From positions 1 through 64,000 of the forward strand of contig NZ_MKKE01000055.1 in assembly GCF_001942305.1 (NCBI RefSeq): a stretch of 64,000 nt of DNA. Direction: 5' to 3'. The number at the start of each line of letters is the position of its first letter. Position 1 is the stretch's first letter. The stretch is from Saccharomonospora sp. CUA-673 (lineage in GTDB: Bacteria > Actinomycetota > Actinomycetes > Mycobacteriales > Pseudonocardiaceae). A program made the position numbers and the translations under genes. Under the pieces are notes generated by a model, which had not been told where the DNA came from, searched no databases, and was given only the letters and a program-made list of their open reading frames with translations. Shown one piece after another: positions 8,878 to 17,540 of this stretch.

Positions 8878-8977
8878 CTACTTCTCCACCCCGAGCCCCA
8901 CCGGACACGACACCCCAGTACCACCCAAACCGCAGTAGCCGTTCGGGTTTTTATTGTCCGAAAGGTACTGCTGGTGG
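8878..8977 (-). repeat. msrA 3' end, copy D (functional copy of the repeated segment)
   Basis: This is the reference copy of the four direct repeats and forms the real 3' end of msrA. All copies begin at the stop codon and end at CTGGTGG. The conserved core around 8939-8977 includes TTCGG, an 11-nt AT-rich centre and CCGAA. Confidence 0.9.
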
Positions 8978-9543
8978 TAGTCCTCGGCGTAGTAGAACTC
9001 GCCGAGCGGGGCGAACTCGGTGGTGATCTCGCCGTGGCCGGCGGTGCGCAGCGCCTGCTGGAACGTCGCGCGCGAGGCCTCCGCCTCGGCCTGCTGGTCG
9101 GCACCGTCGTAATAGACGGCCGAGCGGTACTGGGTGCCGACATCGTTGCCCTGGCGCATGCCCTGCGTCGGGTCGTGACCCTCCCAGAACACCTTCAGCA
9201 GCTGTTCGTAGCCGACCTGCTCCGGGTCATAGACGACGAGCACCGCCTCGGTGTGTCCGGTCAGCGCCGTGCACACCTCCTCATAGGTCGGGTTGGGCGT
9301 GTGCCCGCCTGCGTAGCCGACGGCGGTCGAGTACACGCCGTCGGTCATCCAGAACAGCCGCTCGGCGCCCCAGAAGCACCCGAGCCCGAACACGGCCGTC
9401 CGCATTCCGTCCGGGAACGGCGGCTTGATGCGGCGGTCGGGGTGGACGGCGTGCAGTTCCGGCGTCACGAGTGGGTCGGGGCGGCCCGGCAGGGCCTCCT
9501 CGGCGGACACGAGGCGCGTCTTGTCTCGACCGAAAAACGACAT
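8878..9543 (-). CDS. msrA: Peptide methionine sulfoxide reductase MsrA
   Basis: A 221-aa cytosolic enzyme that reduces the S-epimer of methionine sulfoxide in proteins. The catalytic motif GCFWGAE carries Cys56. The family signatures GYAGG, HTEAV and GHDPTQGMRQGNDVGTQYRS are intact, and two C-terminal Cys (GYCGLGG and VSCPVG) are the likely resolving residues. The start is ATG 9543. The last ~100 bp of the gene (8878-8977) are repeated three more times to the left, marking the msrA 3' end as an integration site. The gene is still complete, as expected if each element brings a replacement 3' end. Confidence 0.96.
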   Translation of the reverse strand: MSFFGRDKTRLVSAEEALPGRPDPLVTPELHAVHPDRRIKPPFPDGMRTAVFGLGCFWGAERLFWMTDGVYSTAVGYAGGHTPNPTYEEVCTALTGHTEAVLVVYDPEQVGYEQLLKVFWEGHDPTQGMRQGNDVGTQYRSAVYYDGADQQAEAEASRATFQQALRTAGHGEITTEFAPLGEFYYAEDYHQQYLSDNKNPNGYCGLGGTGVSCPVGLGVEK

Positions 9544-9658
9544 ACATCGATGGTATGTCCTTCGAACTGGTGAGACCGTGCCGTGACGGCCCAGTACTGT
9601 TCATCCATATACGTGACACGCGCTGTCACTCAGGTCCGAGATTCGCAGGAGTCCGCAC

Positions 9659-10887
9659 ATGTCATGGCAGGAAGAGTTGAGACGTCTCGACGCCCAGCTC
9701 GCGGCCGGCGTCATCACGCCGGATCAGCACAGCCGACAGCGTGACGACCTGCTGGCCGAGGCCTCCAGCGGTGCGTCCGCGAGCGGCGAGGCCAGCAGCT
9801 CGAGCGACTCCGAGAACGCCGCCGACGCGTCCGCCCCGACCCGTTCCGAGGGCGAGTCGGACGGTGGGACGAAAAACGACCCCGACTCCGGACCCAGGTG
9901 GTCGGCCGCGAATCCGGCCGCCGCCGCACAGCCCCCGACCACCCCGCCGAGCAGCTCGACGGCGCCCCGGCGGACACATCGACGGCCGAGTCGACACCGC
10001 CTGCTTCGACGAAACCGGCCCCGACCTCGCTGAACTATGCGCCGTCGACGCGCCCAAACAGCCCGCGCCACTTTTCGTCCCGCAGACGCCGCGTCCGCGG
10101 GCGTCCGGGTGCGGCGCACAATCCGACCTTCGCGCCCGCTCCACAACAGCAGCAGGGTTTCGGTGCGCAGACCGCCGACCAGCCCTACGGGGGATATCCC
10201 GACTTCACCCCGCCACCGAATCGTGGCCGCACCGGCACATGGCTGGCGGTCTCGCTGGCCGTGCTGCTCGCGTTGGGTGCCGTCATCGGCGGTGCGTGGT
10301 GGCTCGGCCAGGACAACGGCGACGCAGCCGCCCAGCCGCCGGCGTCGGAACCGGCGGCGGGTGGCACGGACAGCGACGCGGACGACTCGGGCGGGGCCGG
10401 TGGCTCCGACGACTCCGCCCTCGAGGACCGCCTGCCCGAACTTCCCGGCACCCCGAGCCCCGACAACTCGACGATGTCGATCAGCCGCGGGCTCGACCTG
10501 GGCTTCATCACCTCGACCGACGCCGACTCGATGCGCAGGTTCGGCGTCTCCGACCTCATCTACCGGGCCTCGGCCGAGGGCAACGACGGCTACAGCATGG
10601 TCGTCGCCCGCACCACCAGCGACCAGAAAGCCGACCAACTGGCCGAGTCGTTGAACGGATCGCTGGCCGACGAGGGATTCTCCGACAGCCGGTTCGGCGC
10701 AGGCGACCGGTTCACCGCCTACACCGGCGAGCAGGAGGCGGGCCGGGTCAGCATCGTCTGGTACTCGTCCGGCAACGCCGCGGTCGGTATCGGCGTGTCA
10801 CAGCCGTCCGACGGCGACACGTCCGAACTGACCCAACGCCTGGAAACGACCCTCGACTCGCTCGACGACGTACTGCCCGCCAGCTGA
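9659..10887 (+). CDS. Single-TM protein with SHOCT-like N-terminus; frame break in linker
   Basis: ATG 9659 begins MSWQEELRRLDAQLAAGVITPDQ, a short helical SHOCT-like module also found in the next gene. The frame then breaks inside the Ser/Pro-rich linker (between about 9900 and 10080). Frame 1 continues with a Gln-rich stretch, one membrane helix (WLAVSLAVLLALGAVIGGAW, about residue 195-215) and a ~140-aa C-terminal domain, probably extracytoplasmic (FRRFGVSDLIY-like), to TGA 10887. One added base restores about 409 aa. The role is unknown; the pair sits upstream of envelope glycosyltransferase genes. Confidence 0.65.
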
Positions 10888-11040
10888 GTGACACACCAGG
10901 TGACTGGCGGGAATCGGCGAGGTCACAAAACGACCCACACCACCTCACAGCCTGCACACCGTGCAGAATGAGCACGTTCGAACACATCGCAGGAGCGGCC
11001 GCCGGCACTCGGCGGCGCGGATCGAGCAGGGGGTCGCAGC

Positions 11041-12392
11041 GTGTCCTGGCAGGAAGAGTTGCGCAAGCTGGACGAAGAGCTTGCGGCGGGCAGACTCTCC
11101 GCAGACGACTACCGCGTCCGTCGTGACCAGGTCCTGTCGTCGGCCGTCACCCACGGCGAGGACGCCGCGGGCGCCCAGCCGCCGGCCCCGCCCGGACAGC
11201 CGGCGCAGGATCCGCAGGCCCAGCAGCCGCCCCAGGGCCAGCCCCAACAGGGCCAACAGCAGCCGCCGCAGCAGGGGCAGCAACAGGGGCAGTCTCAGCA
11301 GCCGCAGCCCCCTGCCCCGCAGCAGCCGAACCAGGACAGCAACTCCACGCAGGTCATCGCCCCGGTGACCCCGCCTCCCGGTGGTGCCGCCCAGCCGCCG
11401 CAGGCCGGTGGTCCGCACAACGACCCCGAGCGCACGCAGGCCGTGCAGCCGGCCGACGCGGAGGCCACTCAGGCGGTACAGCCGGTCCAGCCCGTCCAGC
11501 CGCCGTACCAGCAGCCGCACGCCTCGCCGGCAGCCGGTTTCCAGCAGCCGCACGCCTCCCCCGCGGCCGGTTTCCAGCAACCGCAGCAACCGCACCAGCC
11601 GTGGAACGCCCCCGAGGCCGACCAGAGCCCGCCCTGGGGCGGCGAGTTCCCGCCCGTCTCGCCCGGCAACTCGGCCGAGTGGGGACAGAGCGACGACGAC
11701 CCGTTCGAGAGCGAATCGAAGGGCGGCAAGGGCAAGATCGTCGCGATCGTCGCGGCGGTCGTGCTCCTGGCCGGAATCGCGACCGGCGCGTTCTTCCTGT
11801 TCGGCGGCTCCGACGAGGAACCGCAGGCCGACGACCGCGGCAACAACCAGCAGCAGGGCGGTTCCGGCGATCAGGGCGGCAACGGCGGTAACGGCCAGGC
11901 CGAGGAACCCGCCGACGACATGCCGCTCGAGGGCCAGGAAGGCACCCCGGAGAACAGCTCCGAGCTCGACTCGTGGGACCGGATCGCCGACATCAACCTG
12001 CTCAACGACGACGAACTGCAGGCCTACCAGGCGCCGCTCCCGGTGAGGCCAAGTACGGGGTGTTCAGCCACGGCGACGGCAACAACACGCTCGTCCTGAT
12101 GATCAAGGTGGCCGACAGCGGCGCCGCCTCCAGCGCCGTCGGCGAACTGCGCGACATCCAGCTGAAGAACGGCCAGGAGTCGACTTCCGTCAACGGCGTG
12201 CCGAGCTCGGTGCAGGTGACGGAGGTCGACAAGAAGCAGGGCCAGGCCGCGACGATGCGCGCCCACTACCTGTCCGGCGACGTACTGGTGCGGGTCGAGG
12301 GCGTGTCGAGCGAGGGCGAACTGGACGACATCCGCGACGAGTTCGCGGCCGCCCTGACCACGCAGCTCGAGAACCTGCCCGCCGATGAGTGA
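11041..12392 (+). CDS. Paralogous single-TM protein with Pro/Gln-rich linker; frame break
   Basis: GTG 11041 begins MSWQEELRKLDEELAAGRLS, the same N-terminal module as the previous gene. It is followed by a long Pro/Gln linker with an internal 11-aa duplication (QQPHASPAAGF twice), a membrane helix (IVAIVAAVVLLAGIATGAFF, about residue 233-255) and a C-terminal domain. Adding one base near 12040 joins it to frame 3 (AYQA-APGEAKYGVFSHGDG...), giving about 450 aa ending at TGA 12392. The C-terminal half has VADSGAASSAVGEL and VQVTEVDKKQG. It overlaps the start of the 1255-aa gene by 8 bp, so the two are probably co-transcribed. Confidence 0.7.
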
Positions 12393-15300
12393 ACCGACGC
12401 AGGCCAGTGGTGACCTGACCGTGGTCACCGCGTGCACGATCGTCGCCCGCAACTACCTGCCCGCGGCGCGCGTGCTCGCTGCTTCGTACCTCGAGCACCA
12501 CCCGGGGCATCAGTTCGTCGTCGGTGTCATCGACAGCGACCACGGCGCCGCGGACGACGTGGCCGGCGACGACACCATGGTCGACGGCCTGCGCATCGTC
12601 GGCCCGTCCGCGTTCGGTATCGACACCGAGACCTACCTGCGCATGGCGACGGCCTACTCGGTCACCGAACTGGCCACGGCCGTCAAGCCGTACCTGCTGC
12701 GCAGCCTGCGCGCCGAATCGCCCGTGGTCATCTATTTGGACCCGGACATCCAGGTGTTCGCCCCGATGCCCGAGGTCGCCGAACTGGCCCTCGAGCACAG
12801 CATCGTGCTCACCCCGCACTTCACGGCGCCGCTGCCGCGTGACGGCAAGGAACCGGACGACGCGGTGATCATGGGCACCGGCATCTTCAACCTCGGGTTC
12901 GTCGGCGTCGGCCCCGGCTCCGAGGAGTTCCTCGAGTTCTGGGCCGGCCGGCTGCGGCAGGACGCGATCGTCGCGCCCGAACAGCAGCTGTTCACCGACC
13001 AGCGGTGGGTCGACCAGGTACCCGCGTTGTTCCGGCACGTCGTGCTGACCGACCCGGGGTTCAACGTCGCCTACTGGAACCTGCACGAACGGCCCGTCGA
13101 CCATGACGACGCGGGCACCATCACCGCGGGTGGACGTCCAGTGCGGTTCTTCCACTTCTCCGGCTACCGACCCGAGAAGCCGTGGCTGCTGACGTTCCAC
13201 TGCGCCCGCAAACCGCGGGTGCTGCTGTCGGACAACCCCGAGCTGCGCGAACTGTGCGACGCCTACGGCGCGGCGTTGAAGGCCTCCGGCTACGCCGAGA
13301 CGCTCGACGCCATCCCGTACGGTTTCGCGACCTTCGGCGACGGCACGCGGCTGCCCGCCGGGTGCCGACGGCTGTTCCGCGACGGCTGGATCGCCGCCGA
13401 AACCCCGGACGCCTCGGGACGCACCGAACCGATGCCGCCGCACGCCTACGAGGAGGATGGCGGCGCGGCGCTGCGCGCGTGGCTCTCCGCACCGGCCGAC
13501 CACTCCCAGACCGCGGCCGGCCTGAACCGGCTCGCGATGTCGGTGTGGCGGGCGCGAACCGACCTGCAGTTGACGTTCCCGCACCCGACCGGTTCCGACG
13601 CCGACGGGTTCCGCGAATGGTGCCGCACCTCCGGTGTGTCGGAAAACGTACTTCCCGAGTGGGCGCTGCCCGACCAGCGGCCCGAGCCGGCCGAACCGTC
13701 CGAGGACTTCGGCGTCAACCTGCTCGGCTACCTCACCGCCGAACTCGGCCTCGGCGAGATGGGCCGCGTCATCCACGACGCGATGATCGACGCCGGCGTC
13801 GAGGTGGCGTCCGTGGTCGAGGAGAAGGCCGTCTCCAACCGCACCGGCATCGAACGACCCGAGACGACGGGCGACCCGCGGTTCCCGGTGAGCCTCATCG
13901 CCGTCAACGCCGACCAGACCCGGCTGGCCGTGTCCACACATCCGGACGTCATGCACGACCGGTACCGCATCGGACTGTGGGCGTGGGAGCTCGAGGACTT
14001 CCCCGATTGGCAGCACGAGGCGTTCGACATGGTCGACGAGGTGTGGACCGTCAGCGACTTCTGCCGTGCCGCGTTCGCCTCCCATTCGCCCGTACCCGTG
14101 AAGACCATCCCGGTGCCGGTCCGCGACCCCGGGTACACCGCGCGGACCCGCAAGGTCGGCGACCCGACCCGATTCCTGTTCGCGTTCGACTTCAACAGCG
14201 TCGGCCAGCGCAAGAACCCGTGGGGCGCGGTCGAGGCGTTCCGCCTGGCGTTCGACGGGCGGACCGACGCGCGGCTCGTGCTCAAGACCATCAACGGTGA
14301 CCTGCACCCGCAGGCGGCCGAGCGGCTGCGCACGATGGTCGCCGACGACGCCCGCATCGAACTGATCGAGGGTTACCTCAGCGCCGCCGACCTGGCCGAG
14401 CTGTACGCCACGGCCGACTGCTACGTGTCGCTGCACCGCAGCGAGGGCTTCGGCCTCACGGTCGCCGAGGCGATGGCGCGCGGCATGCCGGTGATCAGCA
14501 CCGCCTACTCGAGCACCACCGAGTTCCTCGACGGCGACACCGGCTGGCCGGTGCCCTACCGGATGGTGCCCGTCGGCGAGGGCTGCGAGCCGTACCACCC
14601 GGACGCGTTGTGGGCCGAGCCCGACGTCGAGGCCGCCGCCGACGCGATGCGGCAGATCGCCGACGTCCCCGCGGAGGCCGCGCGCCGGGGCCGCGCCGCA
14701 CGGGAGCACATCCTGCGGACCCGGTCCATGGAGGGCGCGTCGACGTGGCTGCGTACCCAGCTGGAACGCGCACACAACACGTGGCTCCAACGCCGTAGGG
14801 CGGCCGAGGAGCCCGGCCCTCAGCCCGAACACCCGCTCACGCCCATGCGCAGCGCGCGCGAGGCGCTGCGGTGGCAGCCCGAAACCGGCGCCGCCTCGCG
14901 TACGCCGATCGCGCCCGCGCTGCGTAAGGCAGTGCTGCGGCTGCTCGACCACTACGACGTACACCAGCGCAAGGTGCTCAGCACGCTGCACGAGGGCTCG
15001 GAAACGACCATGCAGCGGCTGCTGGAACGGATCGAGTCGCTCGAGCGGTCCGTCGAGGCGAACGCACGGGCGGCGGCGCAGGCCGAACAGGTCGCCCGCC
15101 GGCAGGACACGCGCGCGGAGGCGTTGCGCAAGTCCGTCGACGAGTTGCGCCGCGCCGACCACATCAGCGCCGAGGAGTTCCGCAGCAACAAGGCCGACGT
15201 CCGCAAGGTCGCCGACCGCGTGGCCAGGCTCTCGACCGACGTCGAACGCGGCCAGGAAACGGTCCACAACCTCATCCAGGCCCGTGACCAGCGGCTCGAC

Positions 15301-16152
15301 AACGACGAGCACGCCATCCAGCGGCTCGGCCGTGACCTCGAGGCCGTCCTGGAAGCGGCTCGGCTGATGCACGCGCCGATCCCCGACGGTGGCGACGTCG
15401 TCGTGTGCGACGCCGGGATCCTGCTGCTGCCGTTCGACGACGTGATGCTGCCGTGGATCCGCCACCACCGTTCGTGGGAACGGGACGAGGCGGAGCTCAT
15501 GACCCAACTGGCGGCCCGCAGGCCGGGTGCGTTCCTCGACATCGGTGCGCACGTCGGTTACCACACGCTGAGCCTGCTGCGCGCCTCGTCGGCGGTCACC
15601 AACGTCGTGGCCGTCGAGGCCGACCCGACGAACGCCGAGTACCTGCGCCGCAACATCGGCGTGAACCTGCCGAAGGACCGGTCCGGGCTGGTCAGCGTCC
15701 TCGAAGTGGCCGCATGGGACACCGACGGCAACCTGGTGCTCGCGCATCCGGACGAGCGCAACAGCGGTGACCACCGCGTGCGCGAACCCGACGGCACGGC
15801 CGGGCTGATGGTGCAGGCCACGCGGCTGGACGGAAATACGGACGTGCTGAGCCAGCCCGTCAGCCTGATCAAGACCGACCTGCAGGGGCGCGATCACCGG
15901 GCCCTCGCCGGGTTGCAGGAGACGCTCGAGCGGGACCGGCCGAACGTGCTGTGCGAGTTCTCCCCCGAGGCGATCGAGGAGTTCGGCGACGACCCGTACG
16001 CCGTGCTGACCGCCTACCGCAAGTGGGGTTACCAGCCGATCGAGCTGGCACTCGACGGAACCCTCGCCGAGGACGAGCCCGACGACTCCCTGGTCCACCA
16101 CGCACGCCACGACCAGCGGGGCTTCACGACGCTCTGGCTCCGCCCGCAGTAG
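12385..16152 (+). CDS. Multidomain glycosyltransferase - glycosyltransferase - coiled coil - FkbM methyltransferase (1255 aa)
   Basis: A single intact frame from ATG 12385. Domain 1 (about residues 10-300) is GT-A-like, with a nucleotide-sugar/metal motif YLDPDIQ near residue 118 and YRPEKPW at its end. Domain 2 (about 440-800) is GT-B-like (GT4 style), with GLGEMGR at its start, the donor-site stretch SLHRSEGFGLTVAEAMARGMPVI and then STTEFLDG. A charged coiled coil covers about 870-990. Domain 4 (about 1040-1240) is an FkbM-type SAM methyltransferase, with FLDIGAHVGYH, VVAVEADP and IKTDLQG. Such fusions build and methyl-cap surface glycans. No membrane segment is present, so it is cytoplasmic. 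Confidence 0.88.
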   Translation: MSEPTQASGDLTVVTACTIVARNYLPAARVLAASYLEHHPGHQFVVGVIDSDHGAADDVAGDDTMVDGLRIVGPSAFGIDTETYLRMATAYSVTELATAVKPYLLRSLRAESPVVIYLDPDIQVFAPMPEVAELALEHSIVLTPHFTAPLPRDGKEPDDAVIMGTGIFNLGFVGVGPGSEEFLEFWAGRLRQDAIVAPEQQLFTDQRWVDQVPALFRHVVLTDPGFNVAYWNLHERPVDHDDAGTITAGGRPVRFFHFSGYRPEKPWLLTFHCARKPRVLLSDNPELRELCDAYGAALKASGYAETLDAIPYGFATFGDGTRLPAGCRRLFRDGWIAAETPDASGRTEPMPPHAYEEDGGAALRAWLSAPADHSQTAAGLNRLAMSVWRARTDLQLTFPHPTGSDADGFREWCRTSGVSENVLPEWALPDQRPEPAEPSEDFGVNLLGYLTAELGLGEMGRVIHDAMIDAGVEVASVVEEKAVSNRTGIERPETTGDPRFPVSLIAVNADQTRLAVSTHPDVMHDRYRIGLWAWELEDFPDWQHEAFDMVDEVWTVSDFCRAAFASHSPVPVKTIPVPVRDPGYTARTRKVGDPTRFLFAFDFNSVGQRKNPWGAVEAFRLAFDGRTDARLVLKTINGDLHPQAAERLRTMVADDARIELIEGYLSAADLAELYATADCYVSLHRSEGFGLTVAEAMARGMPVISTAYSSTTEFLDGDTGWPVPYRMVPVGEGCEPYHPDALWAEPDVEAAADAMRQIADVPAEAARRGRAAREHILRTRSMEGASTWLRTQLERAHNTWLQRRRAAEEPGPQPEHPLTPMRSAREALRWQPETGAASRTPIAPALRKAVLRLLDHYDVHQRKVLSTLHEGSETTMQRLLERIESLERSVEANARAAAQAEQVARRQDTRAEALRKSVDELRRADHISAEEFRSNKADVRKVADRVARLSTDVERGQETVHNLIQARDQRLDNDEHAIQRLGRDLEAVLEAARLMHAPIPDGGDVVVCDAGILLLPFDDVMLPWIRHHRSWERDEAELMTQLAARRPGAFLDIGAHVGYHTLSLLRASSAVTNVVAVEADPTNAEYLRRNIGVNLPKDRSGLVSVLEVAAWDTDGNLVLAHPDERNSGDHRVREPDGTAGLMVQATRLDGNTDVLSQPVSLIKTDLQGRDHRALAGLQETLERDRPNVLCEFSPEAIEEFGDDPYAVLTAYRKWGYQPIELALDGTLAEDEPDDSLVHHARHDQRGFTTLWLRPQ

Positions 16153-16217
16153 CAGCCCGGCGGCCGGTAACTGGCCGGTGGCGGGGTGGCCGGTCGGTCG
16201 CGGTCGTTTTTCGACCG

Positions 16218-17387
16218 CTACGGGTTGAGCTCCGCGTACGCCATGAGGTGACCGCCCCACCAGGCACCCGCCACGGCCGCGATCGCCACGGCGATCGCCG
16301 ACACCCAGCGCGGCGCGCGGGCCAACAGGAGCGCGATCGGCACGGCGAGCGTGATCGCGGGCAGCAGGAACCGGGCACGGCTGTTCCAGAACGCACCCGT
16401 GCTCAGGGCCGACGCGACCATCAGGGTGGTGTACACCTGCGCGGGCAGCGGGATCGAGCGGATGAACCAGGACGCCACGAGCAGTCCGACGCTGGCCACG
16501 ACCACGACGGCGAGGATCACCGACCACATCGGCTCCTGCCCGGTGAACGCCTTGACCAGCATCTCCCAGGTGAGCGCGCCGCCGTCGAAACCCATCTGCC
16601 AGGCGTCGTTCTGGATCCACACCCAGGCATCGAGTCGGCCGGCCCGCCAGCTGACGTACAGCAGGAACGACAGCAGCCCGAGCGGGGCGAGCGCCGCGGC
16701 CGCCCACGGACGCCATCCGTCACGCCGGCGGACGACGGCGATCAGGGCCGCAATTCCGACCGCGGCGATCAACGCGATGGCCGTACTCCGCGACAGGCCC
16801 GCGACCAGGGCCAATCCGCCCGCGGCGAGCCATTGGCGCCGTTCGAGGGCCACGAGGGTCCAGACCGCGAGGGCGATCAGCAATGCTTCGGAGTAGCCCA
16901 TCCGCAGCACGACGCCGCCCGGCGCGACCGCCCACAGCACGGCCAGGAGGTTGCCCACGCGAGGACCCCAGAGACGGGTGCCGAAGGTGTGCAACCCCCA
17001 TGCCGCGACCCCGCCCGCGATGAGCGACACGAGCAGCAATGCGGCGTGGGCCGGAATTCCGACCAGGACGAAGATCGATGCCAGTCCCGGCAGCAACGGG
17101 AAGAACGCGAGGCTGATCGGGGTCGGGTCACCGTTGGCGTCGACCTGGACGTCCTGGCGATAGCCGTACTCGGCGATCTCGGCGTACCAGTTGACGTCGT
17201 AGGCGCCCAGTACGTCGGGCAGCGACATCCCGGCCCGGTCGGCGACCAGGGCGATGACGAGGAACGAGACAACCTGGATGGCGTAGAACGCGACGAGCGC
17301 CGGCAGCACCGGCTGCAGGCTGCGCCACACCCGTTGGCGGAGCGGTTCGTACGACGCCGGACGGTCGCCGGCGGTCGTTTGGGTCAT
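16218..17387 (-). CDS. GT-C-like integral membrane glycosyltransferase (PIG-V-type mannosyltransferase candidate)
   Basis: Starts at ATG 17387 (a GTG at 17399 is possible) and encodes 389 aa with about 9-10 hydrophobic helices. The first loop carries an acidic, aromatic stretch (YDVNWYAEIAEYGY) followed by AFFPLLPGL, the arrangement seen in PIG-V-like mannosyltransferases that use polyprenyl-phosphate sugars. RMGYSEALLI and NSRARFLLP are further typical loops. It converges on the multidomain glycosyltransferase gene with 65 bp between stops. An envelope glycan role is likely; donor and acceptor are unknown. Confidence 0.7.
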   Translation of the reverse strand: MTQTTAGDRPASYEPLRQRVWRSLQPVLPALVAFYAIQVVSFLVIALVADRAGMSLPDVLGAYDVNWYAEIAEYGYRQDVQVDANGDPTPISLAFFPLLPGLASIFVLVGIPAHAALLLVSLIAGGVAAWGLHTFGTRLWGPRVGNLLAVLWAVAPGGVVLRMGYSEALLIALAVWTLVALERRQWLAAGGLALVAGLSRSTAIALIAAVGIAALIAVVRRRDGWRPWAAAALAPLGLLSFLLYVSWRAGRLDAWVWIQNDAWQMGFDGGALTWEMLVKAFTGQEPMWSVILAVVVVASVGLLVASWFIRSIPLPAQVYTTLMVASALSTGAFWNSRARFLLPAITLAVPIALLLARAPRWVSAIAVAIAAVAGAWWGGHLMAYAELNP

Positions 17388-17540
17388 GCGCAACGCCACA
17401 GGTCATCAGGTCGGACAGGGATTCCGCACTAATGCTAACTGCCGATACGCTGCCATTTGCCCGGTTCTCCGATGGAGTGAACCAACACACGCACGGTCTG
17501 CGACGGCCGCCTGACGAGGGCCGGCGCGATTTCGCAGGCC

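Noticed and set aside
880..9543. cas genes or an integrase in the island
   Set aside because: I looked for Cas1/Cas2/Cas3/Cascade and for tyrosine or serine recombinase motifs in all plausible frames and saw none. The array and the repeats stand without their enzymes in this window.
12190..16716. A 1508-codon open frame on the minus strand across the glycosyltransferase gene
   Set aside because: It is antisense to an intact multidomain enzyme with clear motifs. Its product is Gly/Val/Arg/Leu-rich with no recognisable domain, as expected from the opposite strand of a high-GC gene.
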